DNA of 64,000 nt from Marinilactibacillus piezotolerans (GCF_900169305.1 NZ_FWDP01000004.1:868001-932000); one strand, 5' to 3'; positions 1 to 10,233 are shown, counted from the stretch's first letter. Notes: generated from the letters alone by a model not told the origin. A program made the numbers and translations.

Positions 1-327
1 TTTTTCTCTTCCCAGCATAATATTTTCTGCTACTGTAAATTTATCTACAAGCATAAAATGCTGATGCACCATTCCGATACCTAATTCATTCGCAACATCT
101 GGGGAGGTTATGTTAACAGATTTACCCTTTACTTTGATTTCACCTGAAGTAGGTTCTAAAAGACCTGATAGTATATTCATCAATGTTGATTTTCCTGCAC
201 CATTTTCACCTAATAATGCATGGATTTCACCTTTTTTCAAATCAAGATGAATATCGTCATTTGCTCTAAACGAACCAAACTCTTTCGTGATCCCATTCAT
301 TTCGATTACACGTTCTGAAGTCGGCAA
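1..327 (-). CDS. Nucleoside/BMP-type ABC transporter ATPase (N-terminal part)
   Basis: This is the N-terminal 109 codons of an ABC ATPase cut by the window edge. The start is a TTG at 325-327, preceded by AGGAGG at seven bases. The Walker A motif GENGAGKS and a Q-loop reading VHQHFMLV are visible; this histidine-rich Q-loop is typical of the YufO/NupO-type ATPases that serve BMP-family lipoproteins. It lies downstream of the binding-protein gene at 555-1622 on the same strand, with a terminator between them, so it is probably expressed at a lower level than the lipoprotein. It would energise uptake of nucleosides or related compounds at the inner face of the membrane. The substrate is inferred from the family. 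Confidence 0.88.
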   Translation of the reverse strand, partial: MPTSERVIEMNGITKEFGSFRANDDIHLDLKKGEIHALLGENGAGKSTLMNILSGLLEPTSGEIKVKGKSVNITSPDVANELGIGMVHQHFMLVDKFTVAENIMLGREK

Positions 328-490
328 ATGAAGCCCTCCTTGTTATGATTTACTTATTTTTTACATTCCTACTTATTATCTATTATCACTTAAAACTATT
401 CAAGCTGCTTTAGAAAATTGTTTTAAACCTCTATTTCATTTGTACTAAAAATGACAAATTTAATAAAGCATACTAACTTATTATCGCTCT

Positions 491-523
491 AAAAAAGCGC
501 TAGCCATACGACCAGCGCCTTTT
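491..523 (-). terminator. Partial terminator between binding protein and ATPase genes
   Basis: On the minus strand a GCGCT/AGCGC hairpin is followed by six T. It sits between the binding-protein gene and its ATPase and would cap most transcripts after the abundant lipoprotein, letting some read into the transporter genes. Confidence 0.6.
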
Positions 524-554
524 CTATTCAATTGAATAATTTTAATGAAATTGC

Positions 555-1622
555 TTATTCAGCAGGTGCTACCGGCACTTCGATTTCGCCATCGATAATG
601 GCTTGTCTTGCTTCTTCAACTGCAGTCCAAGCTTCTTCAGGCATATTTCCTTCAGTGATTCCAACACCATCATCTTCTAACCCATAAATAATGTTTTCTC
701 CACCTGGGAAACCTTCTTCTCTAGCTCTCTCTGTTGCCAATTGGATAGCTGTTCCAACTTGTTTCAGTGTAGAAGTTAATGTTAGATTTCCTTCTTCCCA
801 TTCGCCTAGTTCAGCTTGGTCTCTATCTACTCCGATAACCCATAACTGATTCTCTGAACCAGATTCCATACGGTTGGTTGCTTCAGTAAATACACCGTTT
901 CCTACTGCACCAGAAGCATGATAGATAATATCAGCACCTGAGCTGTACATACCAGCAGCAATTTGTTGTCCGATAGCAGCATCTGAGAATGATTCAGCAT
1001 ACTGAATATCGATTTCGATATTAGGGTCTACAGATTCAACACCTTCAACAAATCCAGCTTCAAATTTGTCGATAACTGGACCAGCTACGCCTCCGATGAA
1101 ACCAACTTTATCTGTTTGAGTAGTGTTTGCTGCTGCAACACCTGCAAGGTATGCAGCTTGGTTATCTTCAAAGTTCAATGAAACAACATTGTCTGCTTCA
1201 ACAACAGCATCAACAATTCCAAAATGCTGATCAGGGTTCTGACTAGCAACATCTGTTACAGCATCTGCTAATTGAAATCCTACTCCATAAATAATGTCAT
1301 AACCATCTTGTACTGCTGTATTTAAGTTTTGAACGAATTGAGACGGGTCATCTGATTGATAGTAGTTAACAGCATCATCGCTGAATCCTGCTTCTTCCGC
1401 CCAAGCTTGCATACCTTCCCAAGCTGACTGGTTGAATGAACGGTCGTCTACTCCACCTTCGTCAGTAACCATACCTAGTGAAAATTCGTCAGTTGTTTCT
1501 TCAGTATCTCCGCCTGCTGATTCTCCTGAACCGCCTGTAGAGTCACCAGCGTCTTGTCCACAAGCTGCTAGTAAAAGTGCTGATGTTCCAATTGCAAAAA
1601 GATTTCTTAACTTTTTCGTCAT
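555..1622 (-). CDS. BMP family ABC transporter substrate-binding lipoprotein
   Basis: A 355-residue secreted lipoprotein. The N-terminus has KK, a hydrophobic stretch and the lipobox LLAAC (Cys21), followed by an acidic, Ser/Gly/Thr-rich linker of about 25 residues. The mature part carries BMP/PnrA family features: LGMVTDEGGVDDRSFNQSAWEG near residues 49-70, a conserved DII-YG region, and GFIGG near 175. Family members (TmpC, PnrA, YufN) bind purine nucleosides and deliver them to an ABC importer. The ATPase gene follows downstream. GGAGGAATTTCAT precedes the ATG. The nucleoside substrate is a family inference; other BMP proteins may bind different small molecules. Confidence 0.92.
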   Translation of the reverse strand: MTKKLRNLFAIGTSALLLAACGQDAGDSTGGSGESAGGDTEETTDEFSLGMVTDEGGVDDRSFNQSAWEGMQAWAEEAGFSDDAVNYYQSDDPSQFVQNLNTAVQDGYDIIYGVGFQLADAVTDVASQNPDQHFGIVDAVVEADNVVSLNFEDNQAAYLAGVAAANTTQTDKVGFIGGVAGPVIDKFEAGFVEGVESVDPNIEIDIQYAESFSDAAIGQQIAAGMYSSGADIIYHASGAVGNGVFTEATNRMESGSENQLWVIGVDRDQAELGEWEEGNLTLTSTLKQVGTAIQLATERAREEGFPGGENIIYGLEDDGVGITEGNMPEEAWTAVEEARQAIIDGEIEVPVAPAE

Positions 1623-1890
1623 TATGAAATTCCTCCAATTAAAATGGTCGTAGACATGTGGCAGAATAAGAAGTAAAGCATAAACATCAAAATGAATAAG
1701 TGCCGTCCATCCCGTTCACAACGTCTTCGTTTTTTATCTCGAACTAATAGTAACATCTTTGTAAAGAAAAATAAAGTTAAAATACGATTATTTAATGACT
1801 GAATATATCTGATTGTTCACTTGAAAACGCTGTAAAACCGTACGTTCTTTAAATTCGCCTCGATTTATCCTTAAATTAGCTGATCATTCA
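1623..1890 (-). promoter_or_regulatory. Leader region of the BMP operon with a candidate extended -10 promoter
   Basis: A gap with no gene. On the minus strand a TGT-TACTAT extended -10 box lies at 1747-1755, with only a weak -35. It would give an untranslated leader of about 115 bases before the lipoprotein gene. I looked for the conserved pieces of a purine riboswitch and did not find them. Confidence 0.35.
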
Positions 1891-1924
1891 AAAAAAGAAC
1901 CCAGCTCTGCAGCTGGATTCTTTA
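1891..1924 (-). terminator. Terminator of ftsK
   Basis: A minus-strand hairpin of GAATCCAGCT paired with AGCTGGGTTC, followed by six T, 14 bases past the ftsK stop codon. Confidence 0.85.
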
Positions 1925-1937
1925 CAGAATATTTACT

Positions 1938-4292
1938 TTAAATCTCTGTTGGTGTTTCAGATGAAGTCGGATCTAATTCTGCCTGAACCAGCACCTCTCT
2001 TGGCTTAGAACCTTCAGAAGGCCCAACGACGCCTCTCATTTCCATCTCATCAACAATTCGAGCGGCACGATTATAGCCGATTCTGAATCTTCGCTGCAGC
2101 AGTGAAATACTTGCAGTCTGCATATCGACTACCAGCGCAACGGCATCATCATACAATTCGTCTTCTGCCTCTCCCTGTGCTTGCTTCGGTTCGTCTTTAG
2201 GAATCATTTCTTCAACATAATTGGCTTCTTGCTGGTCTTTAACAAAATTGACAACTGCTTCTACTTCCTCGTCAGAAATAAACGCTCCTTGCACCCGGTT
2301 CGGTTTGTTTTCTCCCATCGGCTGGAACAACATATCTCCTCGTCCGAGCAGCTTCTCAGCCCCGTTGCCATCTAAGATTGTCCTAGAATCCGTTCCGCTG
2401 GAAACGGCGAAAGCAATCCTTGAAGGAACATTCGCTTTAATGATTCCGGTGATGACGTCCACACTTGGTCTCTGTGTCGCCAATATCATATGAATTCCTG
2501 CAGCACGAGCCATCTGTGCTAGTCGTGTAATGGCATCTTCTACATCATTGGAAGCGACCATCATCAAGTCGGCCAACTCATCTACGATAACAACAATATA
2601 AGGCAGCGGCAGCAGTCCTTCTTCTTTTTCTTCATTTTTCTTTTTGACAAACTGATTATACCCTGCCATATTCCGCGTTCCGCTGGCAGCAAATAATTCG
2701 TATCGTCTTTCCATTTCCTGTACAACTTTATGCAGAGCTTGTGCAGCTTTTTTCGGATTGGTTACAACTGGGGTCAGTAAATGCGGAATTCCATTATAAA
2801 CATTCAACTCAACCATTTTCGGATCGATCATCATCAGTTTCACTTCATTCGGCTTTGCCTTGAGCAGCAGACTGGTTATGATACCATTGATCGCTACTGA
2901 CTTACCAGAACCCGTTGCCCCAGCCACCAGTAAATGCGGCATTTTGGCTAAATCTGCCATCGCAACATTTCCGGCAATGTCACGCCCAAGCGGTACTTCA
3001 AGCAGCTGATCTCTGTTTTTGATCTGTCCTTCGATCACATCTCTGAACGAAACGGTACTGACTTCAGAATTAGGGACTTCTATTCCTATCAGAGCTTTCC
3101 CAGGGATCGGCGCTTCCATACGAATATCTTTAGCTGCTAAAGCTAGTGCAATATCATCTGTCAGTCCTACAATTTTACTGACTTTGACACCAGTAGCCGG
3201 CTGAATTTCATATTTCGTTACAGCCGGTCCTAGATTTGCTTTAGTTACTGTTGCTTTTACACCAAAGCTTTCAAAGGTTTCTTCAAGTTTCTTCACGTTT
3301 TCTTGAATAATGGTATATTCATCGGACTGGTCGACGGCTTCTCTCTGGTTCAATAAAGAGATCGGAGGCATTCTATACTGTTCATTTTCTTCTTCGCCGA
3401 TTTCAAAGTCTACCGTACCTTCTTCTTCTGTTTCTTGTTCTGCTGGTTCAGTTTTACTTTGATTATTCTGCTGGAATCCTTCTATTTTCAATGCCATTTG
3501 TCCAGAAGAAGCTGTATCCAGTTCCTCTTCTTGTTGTGAAGCGGGAGCTAGCTGAGACTCCTGATCAGGTTCCGGAAGCGGCGTTTCCTGGTCTGATTGT
3601 GTTAACTGCTCAGCCCACTTTCTCTTTTTCTGATTCTTTTTATTTGCAGGTTTCTTTTGTTTTGGTTTTCTATTCTTACGATTTTCTTTGATGGCTGCAG
3701 CTTTTCCTTTTACAAAGTTCACAGCGTTTCTTCCTGCAGTACGCAGCTTATCTAACAATGCTTTATATGAAAACTGAAAAAATGTCATGATGCCTACAAA
3801 AATAAAGACACCCATCATCAGATATGTACCGATAGCAGAAAAAAGGAAATAACTGACTGCATAAAGAACTGCACCGATCATGCCTCCACCGACCGATTGA
3901 CCAATTGTGTTCGTCGTAAACTGCGGCGTAATCAATCTCCATGTCGCTTGTATGATATTCACATCTGTTTCCATAATAGGTGCAAACAACTGTGCATGCT
4001 GCCAGACAACTGCTGCACAAAAGAGCAGTACACCACCCAGCCATCTTGGATTCTTAAAGTTCGGACTTTTTCCTTTGATAATCAGATAGCTCCCTATCCC
4101 GATTACAGCAATCGAGACGACTATATACGTCTCTCCAACAAAGAATCTGCCAAGATTAGCAAAAAACCTGCCCACAAAACCAAATTGTCCAATGGCCAGA
4201 AAGTTAACGAGCAGCAGGATAACGCCGATCAGTTCTGAAGATATTTTCTTTTGTTTCTTTTTAGGTCTACCTCTTTTACGAGCACGAGCCAT
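1938..4292 (-). CDS. ftsK: DNA translocase FtsK/SpoIIIE
   Basis: A 784-residue DNA pump that clears chromosome DNA from the division septum. A basic N-terminus ([16 protein letters not shown]) leads into four membrane segments up to about residue 170. A charged, low-complexity linker of about 150 residues follows, then the alpha/beta motor. Walker A GATGSGKS is near residue 460 and Walker [13 protein letters not shown] near 570. The last 65 residues form the winged-helix gamma domain ([22 protein letters not shown]), which reads orienting DNA motifs. Length and order match SpoIIIE/FtsK of Firmicutes. It appears to be a single-gene unit with its own promoter and terminator. Confidence 0.95.
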   Translation of the reverse strand: MARARKRGRPKKKQKKISSELIGVILLLVNFLAIGQFGFVGRFFANLGRFFVGETYIVVSIAVIGIGSYLIIKGKSPNFKNPRWLGGVLLFCAAVVWQHAQLFAPIMETDVNIIQATWRLITPQFTTNTIGQSVGGGMIGAVLYAVSYFLFSAIGTYLMMGVFIFVGIMTFFQFSYKALLDKLRTAGRNAVNFVKGKAAAIKENRKNRKPKQKKPANKKNQKKRKWAEQLTQSDQETPLPEPDQESQLAPASQQEEELDTASSGQMALKIEGFQQNNQSKTEPAEQETEEEGTVDFEIGEEENEQYRMPPISLLNQREAVDQSDEYTIIQENVKKLEETFESFGVKATVTKANLGPAVTKYEIQPATGVKVSKIVGLTDDIALALAAKDIRMEAPIPGKALIGIEVPNSEVSTVSFRDVIEGQIKNRDQLLEVPLGRDIAGNVAMADLAKMPHLLVAGATGSGKSVAINGIITSLLLKAKPNEVKLMMIDPKMVELNVYNGIPHLLTPVVTNPKKAAQALHKVVQEMERRYELFAASGTRNMAGYNQFVKKKNEEKEEGLLPLPYIVVIVDELADLMMVASNDVEDAITRLAQMARAAGIHMILATQRPSVDVITGIIKANVPSRIAFAVSSGTDSRTILDGNGAEKLLGRGDMLFQPMGENKPNRVQGAFISDEEVEAVVNFVKDQQEANYVEEMIPKDEPKQAQGEAEDELYDDAVALVVDMQTASISLLQRRFRIGYNRAARIVDEMEMRGVVGPSEGSKPREVLVQAELDPTSSETPTEI

Positions 4293-4326
4293 TTTTGTTT
4301 CTCCTAACTATATAAAATTCTATTTT

Positions 4327-4335
4327 ATTATAGCA
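4327..4335 (-). promoter_or_regulatory. ftsK promoter, extended -10
   Basis: The minus strand reads TGC-TATAAT about 35 bases upstream of the ftsK ATG, a consensus extended -10. The -35 is weak. Confidence 0.55.
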
Positions 4336-4402
4336 TGAAACCAGTCTAGTCGAAAGTTTGTTCTGACTTCATAGCCTTCTTTTCTGAACATTGCCTTTAC
4401 TT

Positions 4403-4431
4403 TTGTAGTTTAGGTTCATTCCTTGTAGAAT
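4403..4431 (+). promoter_or_regulatory. Promoter of the acylphosphatase gene
   Basis: TTGTAG at 4403-4408, a 17-base spacer, then TAGAAT at 4426-4431, about 35 bases before the start codon. Confidence 0.5.
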
Positions 4432-4466
4432 AAAGGAATAAGGTACTAAATAAAGGAGGAAAACAA

Positions 4467-4838
4467 ATGGGTTCTCTATTTGACAGTTTTTTAAACAAAG
4501 GAAAGCAGAACAAGCAGCCAGCCCCTGTAGACTATCTGAACGAAAGAAATCCCCATACAGATCAAGACAAGATCTCAGCACAAGTGTATGGCCACGTCCA
4601 AGGTGTCGGATTTCGTATGAGTACTAAACAAGCTGCGGATGAGATCGGTGTTACCGGTATTGTTCGGAATGAAAGTGACGGATCGGTTTATGCTGAGGCA
4701 GTAGGTTCATCTGAACAGATCGATCAATTTATAGAAGTTTTGCGCAAAGGACCTAGTCCAGCAGCTTCAGTAGATAAAGTTGTGATTAAATTCGATGAAA
4801 AGATTGAAGAAAAATCAAATTTTTCACAGGCTAATTGA
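4467..4838 (+). CDS. Acylphosphatase with an N-terminal extension
   Basis: A 123-residue protein. Residues about 35-120 are a complete acylphosphatase fold, with the signature GHVQGVGFR (the phosphate-binding Arg) and GIVRNESDGSV (the catalytic Asn). The enzyme hydrolyses acyl phosphates such as acetyl phosphate. Typical members are about 90 residues; this one has an extra hydrophilic head of about 33 residues (MGSLFDSFLNKGKQNKQ...). The head is translated from a good start with AAAGGAGG upstream. yidC2 follows 77 bases later on the same strand, a pairing I recall from other lactobacilli. A fixed head of unknown role is the only oddity. Confidence 0.9.
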   Translation: MGSLFDSFLNKGKQNKQPAPVDYLNERNPHTDQDKISAQVYGHVQGVGFRMSTKQAADEIGVTGIVRNESDGSVYAEAVGSSEQIDQFIEVLRKGPSPAASVDKVVIKFDEKIEEKSNFSQAN

Positions 4839-4915
4839 ATTATCCTATCTAATAAGGTATAGTGAGAATTAGCGTTTTTAATGCTCTACTAACTTATTTA
4901 AAGGATTGAATATTA

Positions 4916-5884
4916 TTGAAAACTAGAACAAAAAAATGGATGCTTTCGGGTGTCATGCTCTCGACACTGTTCTTTATGGCCGGGTGTATACGAATCGATC
5001 AGGAAACAGGACAACCTGCAGGCTCTATCTCACAATTTTTATATGACTATCTTGTCGTTCCAACACAACAATTGATTGAGTGGCTGAATGAAGTTACAGG
5101 AAGTTATGGATTAGCCATCATTGCGATCACGATTATCGTAAGAATTCTGATATTGCCGCTCAGCATTCGTCAGCAGCGTGCGACAATGGAACAACAAGTA
5201 AAAATGTCTGTAGTCAAGCCTGCTACAGATGAGATCCAAGCTGAGATGAAAGCAACGAACGATCCTAGAGAAAAACAAGAACTTCAAGCTGAAATGATGG
5301 AACTGTATCGTGAAAACAATGTAAATATGCTCGGCGGTCTTGGCGGATGTTTGCCTTTATTGATCCAACTGCCTATTTTTACAGCGATGTTCCAGGCGAT
5401 CCGAATGTCAGAGACGATTCAGAACGCTTCCTTCTTAGGCATTGAATTAGGAAACCCTAGTATTCTGTTGGCTCTATTCACAGGTGCTGTCTATTTTGCT
5501 CAGTCAAAAGTCATGCTTTTAGGTATGCCTGAAGAACAGAGAAAACAGTCTAATATGATGATGCTGATGAATCCGATTATGCTGCTGGTCATTTCTATCT
5601 CAAGTCCAGCTGGTCTAGCCTTATACTGGTTAGTCGGTGGATTCGTTGCCATTGCGCAATCGGTCGTTACTACTTTTTACTATAAACCTAAAGTTCAAGC
5701 AGAACTGAAAGAAAAACACGGTGAAATGCAAGTGGTTGAACGGAAACGCAAACCACGAAAACCAGCTGAGAAAGTTGACACAACTGGCGGAAACACTCAA
5801 GAACCTAAACCTATTCGCAACAAACGTAACGCAAGTCCTTTTGAAAGCAAAAACCGTCGTAACGAAGGTAAACAGAAAAAGTAA
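4916..5884 (+). CDS. yidC: Membrane protein insertase YidC2/OxaA2
   Basis: A 322-residue YidC/Oxa1-family insertase that helps membrane proteins fold, alone or with SecYEG. The start is TTG at 4916 with AAGGA upstream. A signal sequence ends in the lipobox FMAGC (Cys24), as in Gram-positive YidC. The first conserved membrane segment contains the positively charged groove Arg (IIVRILILPLSIRQQ). A cytoplasmic coiled hairpin and four further membrane segments follow. The C-terminal tail of about 70 residues is strongly basic (KRKPRKPAEK...NKRNASPF...), which is characteristic of YidC2 paralogues that can bind ribosomes. A second yidC next to rnpA is expected elsewhere in the genome. Confidence 0.93.
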   Translation: MKTRTKKWMLSGVMLSTLFFMAGCIRIDQETGQPAGSISQFLYDYLVVPTQQLIEWLNEVTGSYGLAIIAITIIVRILILPLSIRQQRATMEQQVKMSVVKPATDEIQAEMKATNDPREKQELQAEMMELYRENNVNMLGGLGGCLPLLIQLPIFTAMFQAIRMSETIQNASFLGIELGNPSILLALFTGAVYFAQSKVMLLGMPEEQRKQSNMMMLMNPIMLLVISISSPAGLALYWLVGGFVAIAQSVVTTFYYKPKVQAELKEKHGEMQVVERKRKPRKPAEKVDTTGGNTQEPKPIRNKRNASPFESKNRRNEGKQKK

Positions 5885-5894
5885 ATTAAGTACT

Positions 5895-5940
5895 AAAAAG
5901 AGCTGCAGACAAGGTTATTCCCCGTCTTGCAGCTCTTTTT
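5895..5940. terminator. Shared terminator between yidC2 and the sensor kinase gene
   Basis: AAAAAGAGCTGCA and TGCAGCTCTTTTT form a long symmetrical stem with A/T runs on both sides, so it can stop both converging transcripts. The last codons of the kinase gene lie inside the stem. Confidence 0.85.
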
Positions 5941-7468
5941 GTGTATAATCATCTGGTTCTTCTAAAGAAGAAATCGGCAGAACGATGCGGAAAATGGATC
6001 CATGATCCACAACACTTTCAGCCCAGATTTTCCCTTTATATCCCTCAATCAACTGCTTGGCAATAGATAATCCTAAACCATTTCCGCCTTTATAACGGCT
6101 GCGCGCTTTATCGATTCGGTAAAAACGATTGAAAATCTTCTCGGTATCTTCCTCAGTCATTCCTTCTCCGTAATCTTGTATCGCAATCTGAATAAATTTA
6201 CCATCTAGAGAAACAGAGATATGAACCTCTTTTCGCTCATTGGAATATTTAACGGCATTATCCAGCAAGATAATCAATATCTGTTCTAAGTGATTTCTGT
6301 ATATATTTGCATATACTTCTTTTCTTAGATCATCATCCAAGATAAATACAAAGTCAGGATGAACCAGTTGAATATTATTATAGGTAGCATTTACGATCTG
6401 GCGAACTGGCGTCTGTTCATTTTTATAATGAATCTCAACTTGTTCAGCACGCGATAAATCAAGCATTTCCTGCACCAGACTCTTCATTCTTCCAATTTCC
6501 TGCAAGGAAGCATCCAGCGATTCTTCTAGTACAGTCGGATCGTCTTTACCCCAGCGATTTAATAGTTTCAAATGGCCTTCTACCACTGCCACAGGTGTTC
6601 TTAATTCGTGAGATACATCTTCGACAAATTGCTTTTGATGATCAATATTCCTCTGCATCCGGTCCAGCATTTTATTGTAGGCATTGGCTAAGTCCGTCAA
6701 CTCATCTCTGCCTTCTCCTGAATCAATTCTTTCAAGAGAGTCAGGATCTTTTTCAATACTTTTCATAGCTGATGTCATACGTCTGATCGGCTGCAGAAAT
6801 TTCAACGCAATAAAATAACCGATGATTGCACTGAATAACAATGCAATAATGCCTGTAACCAGGATAGCCACTAAGACGCTGTTCGACAACTGATGATAAG
6901 ATGCTAGTGTATTGACGACTTGGACATATCCGATCTGCTCATTATTCAAATAAGAATAAACAGGCGTCCTAGCCGAATAGGCTTCTCCATTGGGTCCCTT
7001 AATGGTTTCAATCCGCAGTTCATCAACCGGTTCAAAAACTATATCTGACTCAGCAGATTCATATAACAGTTCGCCCTCCAAATTAAAAACGCGTATAAAC
7101 ATACCCCCATGATCAATACCCAAAGGGGTTGTTGATTCTGCATCATCTTCTGAAGTTTGTGTATGATCATTATCCTGTCCAGATAAAGAAGGAAGCAATT
7201 GAAGTCGGCGTAATTCTAATGTATCGGCAACGGATTCTTCATTCAAGGGAAAATACTGCTGTCCAAAACGATTGGCTACATTCTGGACAGTCGTTTTCAA
7301 AGCATCTTCTTCACTACCCAACATAATCTGCTGGAAGGTGACATATAAAACTGTTGAAAAAATAGTATAAGTCAGAAAAATCGCGATAGCCGCTCCAGTG
7401 GTCCACTTCCACCTTAACGAAATACGCTGCTTCTGATTTCGTCCTTTTTCTGCAGAGTTCGATTTCAC
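5915..7468 (-). CDS. Sensor histidine kinase, ArlS/CsrS-like
   Basis: A 517-residue membrane kinase. The first membrane segment is at about 24-46, the extracytoplasmic domain at about 47-195, the second membrane segment at about 196-218, then HAMP. The HisKA phosphorylation site is VSHELRTPVAVVEGH near residue 286. The ATPase domain has NAVKYSNE (about 402), DYGEGMTEE (about 430) and GGNGLGLSIAKQ (about 460). The start is GTG at 7468, overlapping the regulator's TGA by four bases, so the pair is translationally coupled. The signal is unknown. The regulator's resemblance to streptococcal CsrR and staphylococcal ArlR suggests a role in envelope or virulence-type control. Confidence 0.9.
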   Translation of the reverse strand: MKSNSAEKGRNQKQRISLRWKWTTGAAIAIFLTYTIFSTVLYVTFQQIMLGSEEDALKTTVQNVANRFGQQYFPLNEESVADTLELRRLQLLPSLSGQDNDHTQTSEDDAESTTPLGIDHGGMFIRVFNLEGELLYESAESDIVFEPVDELRIETIKGPNGEAYSARTPVYSYLNNEQIGYVQVVNTLASYHQLSNSVLVAILVTGIIALLFSAIIGYFIALKFLQPIRRMTSAMKSIEKDPDSLERIDSGEGRDELTDLANAYNKMLDRMQRNIDHQKQFVEDVSHELRTPVAVVEGHLKLLNRWGKDDPTVLEESLDASLQEIGRMKSLVQEMLDLSRAEQVEIHYKNEQTPVRQIVNATYNNIQLVHPDFVFILDDDLRKEVYANIYRNHLEQILIILLDNAVKYSNERKEVHISVSLDGKFIQIAIQDYGEGMTEEDTEKIFNRFYRIDKARSRYKGGNGLGLSIAKQLIEGYKGKIWAESVVDHGSIFRIVLPISSLEEPDDYTQKELQDGE

Positions 7469-8157
7469 GTACGCATCACATATCCTGTACCACGAACAGT
7501 TTGGATGTAGCTTTCTTTGTTGGGCACATCGATTTTATTTCTCAAATAACGAATATAAACATCTACCACATTTGTTTCCACTTCTGTTTCATAGCCCCAG
7601 ACTTTGTTCAACAAGACTTCTCTAGAAAGGACAACATTGACATTTTCCATTAACTCAACAAGTAATTCATACTCGCGTTTTGTCAACTCAATTACGTCTT
7701 CACCACGGCGAACAACACGATTTTCTTTTTCAACCGTCAAGTCTTTATATGCCACTGTTGTTTGTCTGTTGGCATTTTCTTCTGTTTCGATTTCGATTCG
7801 TCTTAACAACGCACGCATACGTGCCAGTAGTTCTTCAATAGCAAACGGTTTAACGACATAATCATCTGCCCCATGATCAAATCCAGATACTCGATCGATT
7901 ACTGAATCTCTTGCAGTCATCATGATGATCGGTACATTGCTGACTTGACGGATACGGCGGGCAACGTCGATTCCATTAAGCTCAGGAAGCATTAAATCAA
8001 GCAGGATTATATCCCATTCTTCACTTTCATCCAACGCAGCTTCTAAACCAGCACGTCCATTAAATCGGACTTCCGTTTCGAACCCTTCGTGGTTTAATTC
8101 TAATTCAACAAAACGAGCAAGGTTTTTTTCATCTTCTATAATCAAAATTTTACCCAT
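7465..8157 (-). CDS. OmpR-family response regulator, CsrR/ArlR-like
   Basis: A 230-residue DNA-binding regulator. The receiver domain has the acidic pocket IIEDEK, phospho-acceptor Asp54 in ILLDLMLPE, Thr80 and Lys102 (VKPF). A linker precedes an OmpR winged helix (LTKREYELLVELMENVNVVLSREVLL) ending in the family tail VDVYIRYLRNKI...TVRGTGYVM. The wording is very close to CsrR/CovR. The kinase gene follows directly with a four-base overlap. It is likely activated by that kinase; its targets cannot be read from this window. Confidence 0.92.
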   Translation of the reverse strand: MGKILIIEDEKNLARFVELELNHEGFETEVRFNGRAGLEAALDESEEWDIILLDLMLPELNGIDVARRIRQVSNVPIIMMTARDSVIDRVSGFDHGADDYVVKPFAIEELLARMRALLRRIEIETEENANRQTTVAYKDLTVEKENRVVRRGEDVIELTKREYELLVELMENVNVVLSREVLLNKVWGYETEVETNVVDVYIRYLRNKIDVPNKESYIQTVRGTGYVMRT

Positions 8158-8389
8158 TTTTTCAGCTCCTAGCCATCATTTAAATTTATACGGACCCTCT
8201 TTTTAAGAAATTTCACCAGGGATCGATATACATGTATATTAAAAAAAGATAAGAATGTAGAACTTTTTATTCTAATCCAGTTATACACAACTAGTTTAAC
8301 ATAGTTGATGGATAGAAAAAAAGCAAGCTTAGTACATTATTCTAATTTTTTTCTCATTTCTGACAGATATGTGTCACCTGTCGGCACGC
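8158..8389. other. Intergenic region upstream of the two-component pair
   Basis: There is no gene here. It is A/T rich and must hold the promoter of the response regulator. Candidate -10 boxes (TTAGAAT near 8270 on the minus strand) lack a convincing -35, so I do not place it. Confidence 0.4.
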
Positions 8390-8422
8390 AAAAAAGCGGG
8401 ACCCAAAAGCGGACCCCGCAAT
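8390..8422 (-). terminator. Terminator of gnd
   Basis: The minus strand has a GC-rich stem (GCGGGGTCC with GGGTCCCGC) followed by six T, about 40 bases past the gnd stop. Confidence 0.8.
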
Positions 8423-8460
8423 TTTACTGGTTGGTTTTTAACTTTACCGCAGAATGTTCT

Positions 8461-9900
8461 TTAGTCCCATTGCTCTTGTCCGTCATTACCGTACCAGTCA
8501 AAGTGGAAAGTACCTTCTTTGTCTGTTCGCTCGTAAGTGTGGGCACCGAAGTAATCCCGTTGTGCTTGAATAATGTTGGCTGGCAAACGTTCAGAACGAT
8601 AAGAGTCGTAGTAAGCGATCGCTGAAGAGAATGCGGGTACAGGAACACCTGCTTGAACAGCAACTCCTACTAATTCACGAAGAGATTGCTGGTAGTTTTC
8701 AGTGATACCCATGAAGTACTCATCCAACACTAAGTTTTTAATGTCAGGTTTTCTTTCGTAAGCTTCTGTGATTTTTTGCAAGAAGCCTGCACGGATGATA
8801 CATCCAGCACGGAAAATTTTGGCGATCTCACCGTACTTAAGGTCCCAGCCGTATTCTTCTGAAGCTGTTCCCATTTGAGCAAATCCTTGAGCGTAGCTCA
8901 TGATTTTACTGAAATACAAGGCTTGGCGAATTTTTTCGATCAATTCTTTTTTATCGCCTTCATAAGGCTTATGCTCTGGTTTAGGCAAGAATTTACTTGC
9001 TGCAACACGTTCATCTTTAAGCGCTGAGATATAGCGCGCAAATACTGACTCTGTGATTAATGGTAATGGTACGCCTAAGTCCAAAGCGCTTTGAGAAGTC
9101 CATTTACCAGTCCCTTTATTACCAGCACGGTCTAAAATGATATCGACCATCGGCTGGCCTGTTTCAGGATCTTTTTTCGTTAAAGCATCTGCTGTGATAT
9201 CAATCAAGAAACTATCCAGTTCTCCGGTATTCCATTCCTTGAATACTTCTGCTGTTTCTTCATTAGATAAGCCGGCTACATCACGCAATAAATGATAAGC
9301 TTCAGCGATCAGCTGCATATCTCCGTATTCAATACCATTGTGAACCATTTTTACATAGTGTCCAGCACCATTTGGTCCGATATACGTTACACATGGTTCT
9401 CCATCTGCAGGTGCCTTAGCCGCAATTTTTTCCAAGATCGGTGCAATCAGATCATATGCTTCTTTTTGTCCGCCGGGCATGATTGCTGGTCCTTTTAAAG
9501 CACCCTCTTCTCCACCAGATACACCTGTACCGATAAAGTTGATGCCTGACTCTGCTAACTCTTCGCTTCTGCGCATGGTATCTTTATAGAACGTGTTTCC
9601 GCCGTCTACTAAGATATCGCCTTTATCTAAGAATGGAAGCAGTTGTTGAATGACTGCATCCGTTCCTTTACCTGCTTGAACCATTAGTAAAATTCTGCGT
9701 GGTTTTTCTAATGACTGAACGAACTCTTCCAATTCATGTGTAGCTACGAGATTTTTCCCAGGGTTTTCCTCAATAACTGCATCTGTTTTTGAACCGGTAC
9801 GGTTATAAATAGATACACTATACCCTCTGCTTTCAATATTTAAAGCAAGATTTTTCCCCATGACGGCCATTCCGATAACGCCGACTTGTTGTTTACTCAA
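8461..9900 (-). CDS. gnd: 6-phosphogluconate dehydrogenase, decarboxylating
   Basis: A 479-residue enzyme of the oxidative pentose phosphate pathway: 6-phosphogluconate plus NADP gives ribulose 5-phosphate, CO2 and NADPH. The Rossmann motif [15 protein letters not shown] is at residues 7-21 and NRTGSK follows strand 2. The substrate site shows GGEEGA and [22 protein letters not shown], with the catalytic Lys and the conserved His-Asn. The family signature [14 protein letters not shown] lies near 260. Length is normal. GAGAGGAG lies upstream of the ATG. It is a single-gene unit with its own promoter and terminator. Confidence 0.97.
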   Translation of the reverse strand: MSKQQVGVIGMAVMGKNLALNIESRGYSVSIYNRTGSKTDAVIEENPGKNLVATHELEEFVQSLEKPRRILLMVQAGKGTDAVIQQLLPFLDKGDILVDGGNTFYKDTMRRSEELAESGINFIGTGVSGGEEGALKGPAIMPGGQKEAYDLIAPILEKIAAKAPADGEPCVTYIGPNGAGHYVKMVHNGIEYGDMQLIAEAYHLLRDVAGLSNEETAEVFKEWNTGELDSFLIDITADALTKKDPETGQPMVDIILDRAGNKGTGKWTSQSALDLGVPLPLITESVFARYISALKDERVAASKFLPKPEHKPYEGDKKELIEKIRQALYFSKIMSYAQGFAQMGTASEEYGWDLKYGEIAKIFRAGCIIRAGFLQKITEAYERKPDIKNLVLDEYFMGITENYQQSLRELVGVAVQAGVPVPAFSSAIAYYDSYRSERLPANIIQAQRDYFGAHTYERTDKEGTFHFDWYGNDGQEQWD

Positions 9901-10233
9901 TTGCTTTCTCTCCTCTCAAAATTGATCGCTCAGTTATTTTCAGGCAATTGACCTATTTAGTCTGTATTTTCATTGATATCTTTTGACTAAGGAGTACCTG
10001 GTCTGTTCTGGCGACCATTCTAGCATATTATCAAAGTCACTTAGACTATTCTCCCTGTATATACTCGAACAAAGAAAAAGTAAAGAATAAGTCTGGAAAC
10101 TTTTTTGTTTAGCTTAATAGTATCAAACTTTGAACACTTTTAAAACAATCTTCTATACTCTTGAAAAAAAAGATCATATTGCGTACACTGTAAATTGATT
10201 CAACGTCATCAATATGAAAGTTGGTGTAGACAC
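9901..10233. promoter_or_regulatory. Divergent promoter region between gnd and a small membrane ORF
   Basis: A gap of 333 bases without a recognised gene. Minus strand, for gnd: an extended -10 TGC-TAGAAT at 10017-10025. Plus strand, for the small ORF: TTGAAC-18-TATACT at 10130-10159, and TTGAAA-17-TACACT at 10161-10189. I do not see a clear cre operator. Confidence 0.4.

Noticed and set aside
3763-4238. Several 60-115 codon frames opposite and alongside ftsK
   Set aside because: They lie within the ftsK coding region, have no ribosome-binding sites and show composition expected of shadow frames.
8424-8663. Overlapping open frames on both strands across the 3' end of gnd
   Set aside because: gnd is complete and strongly conserved there; the other frames lack ribosome-binding sites and family motifs.
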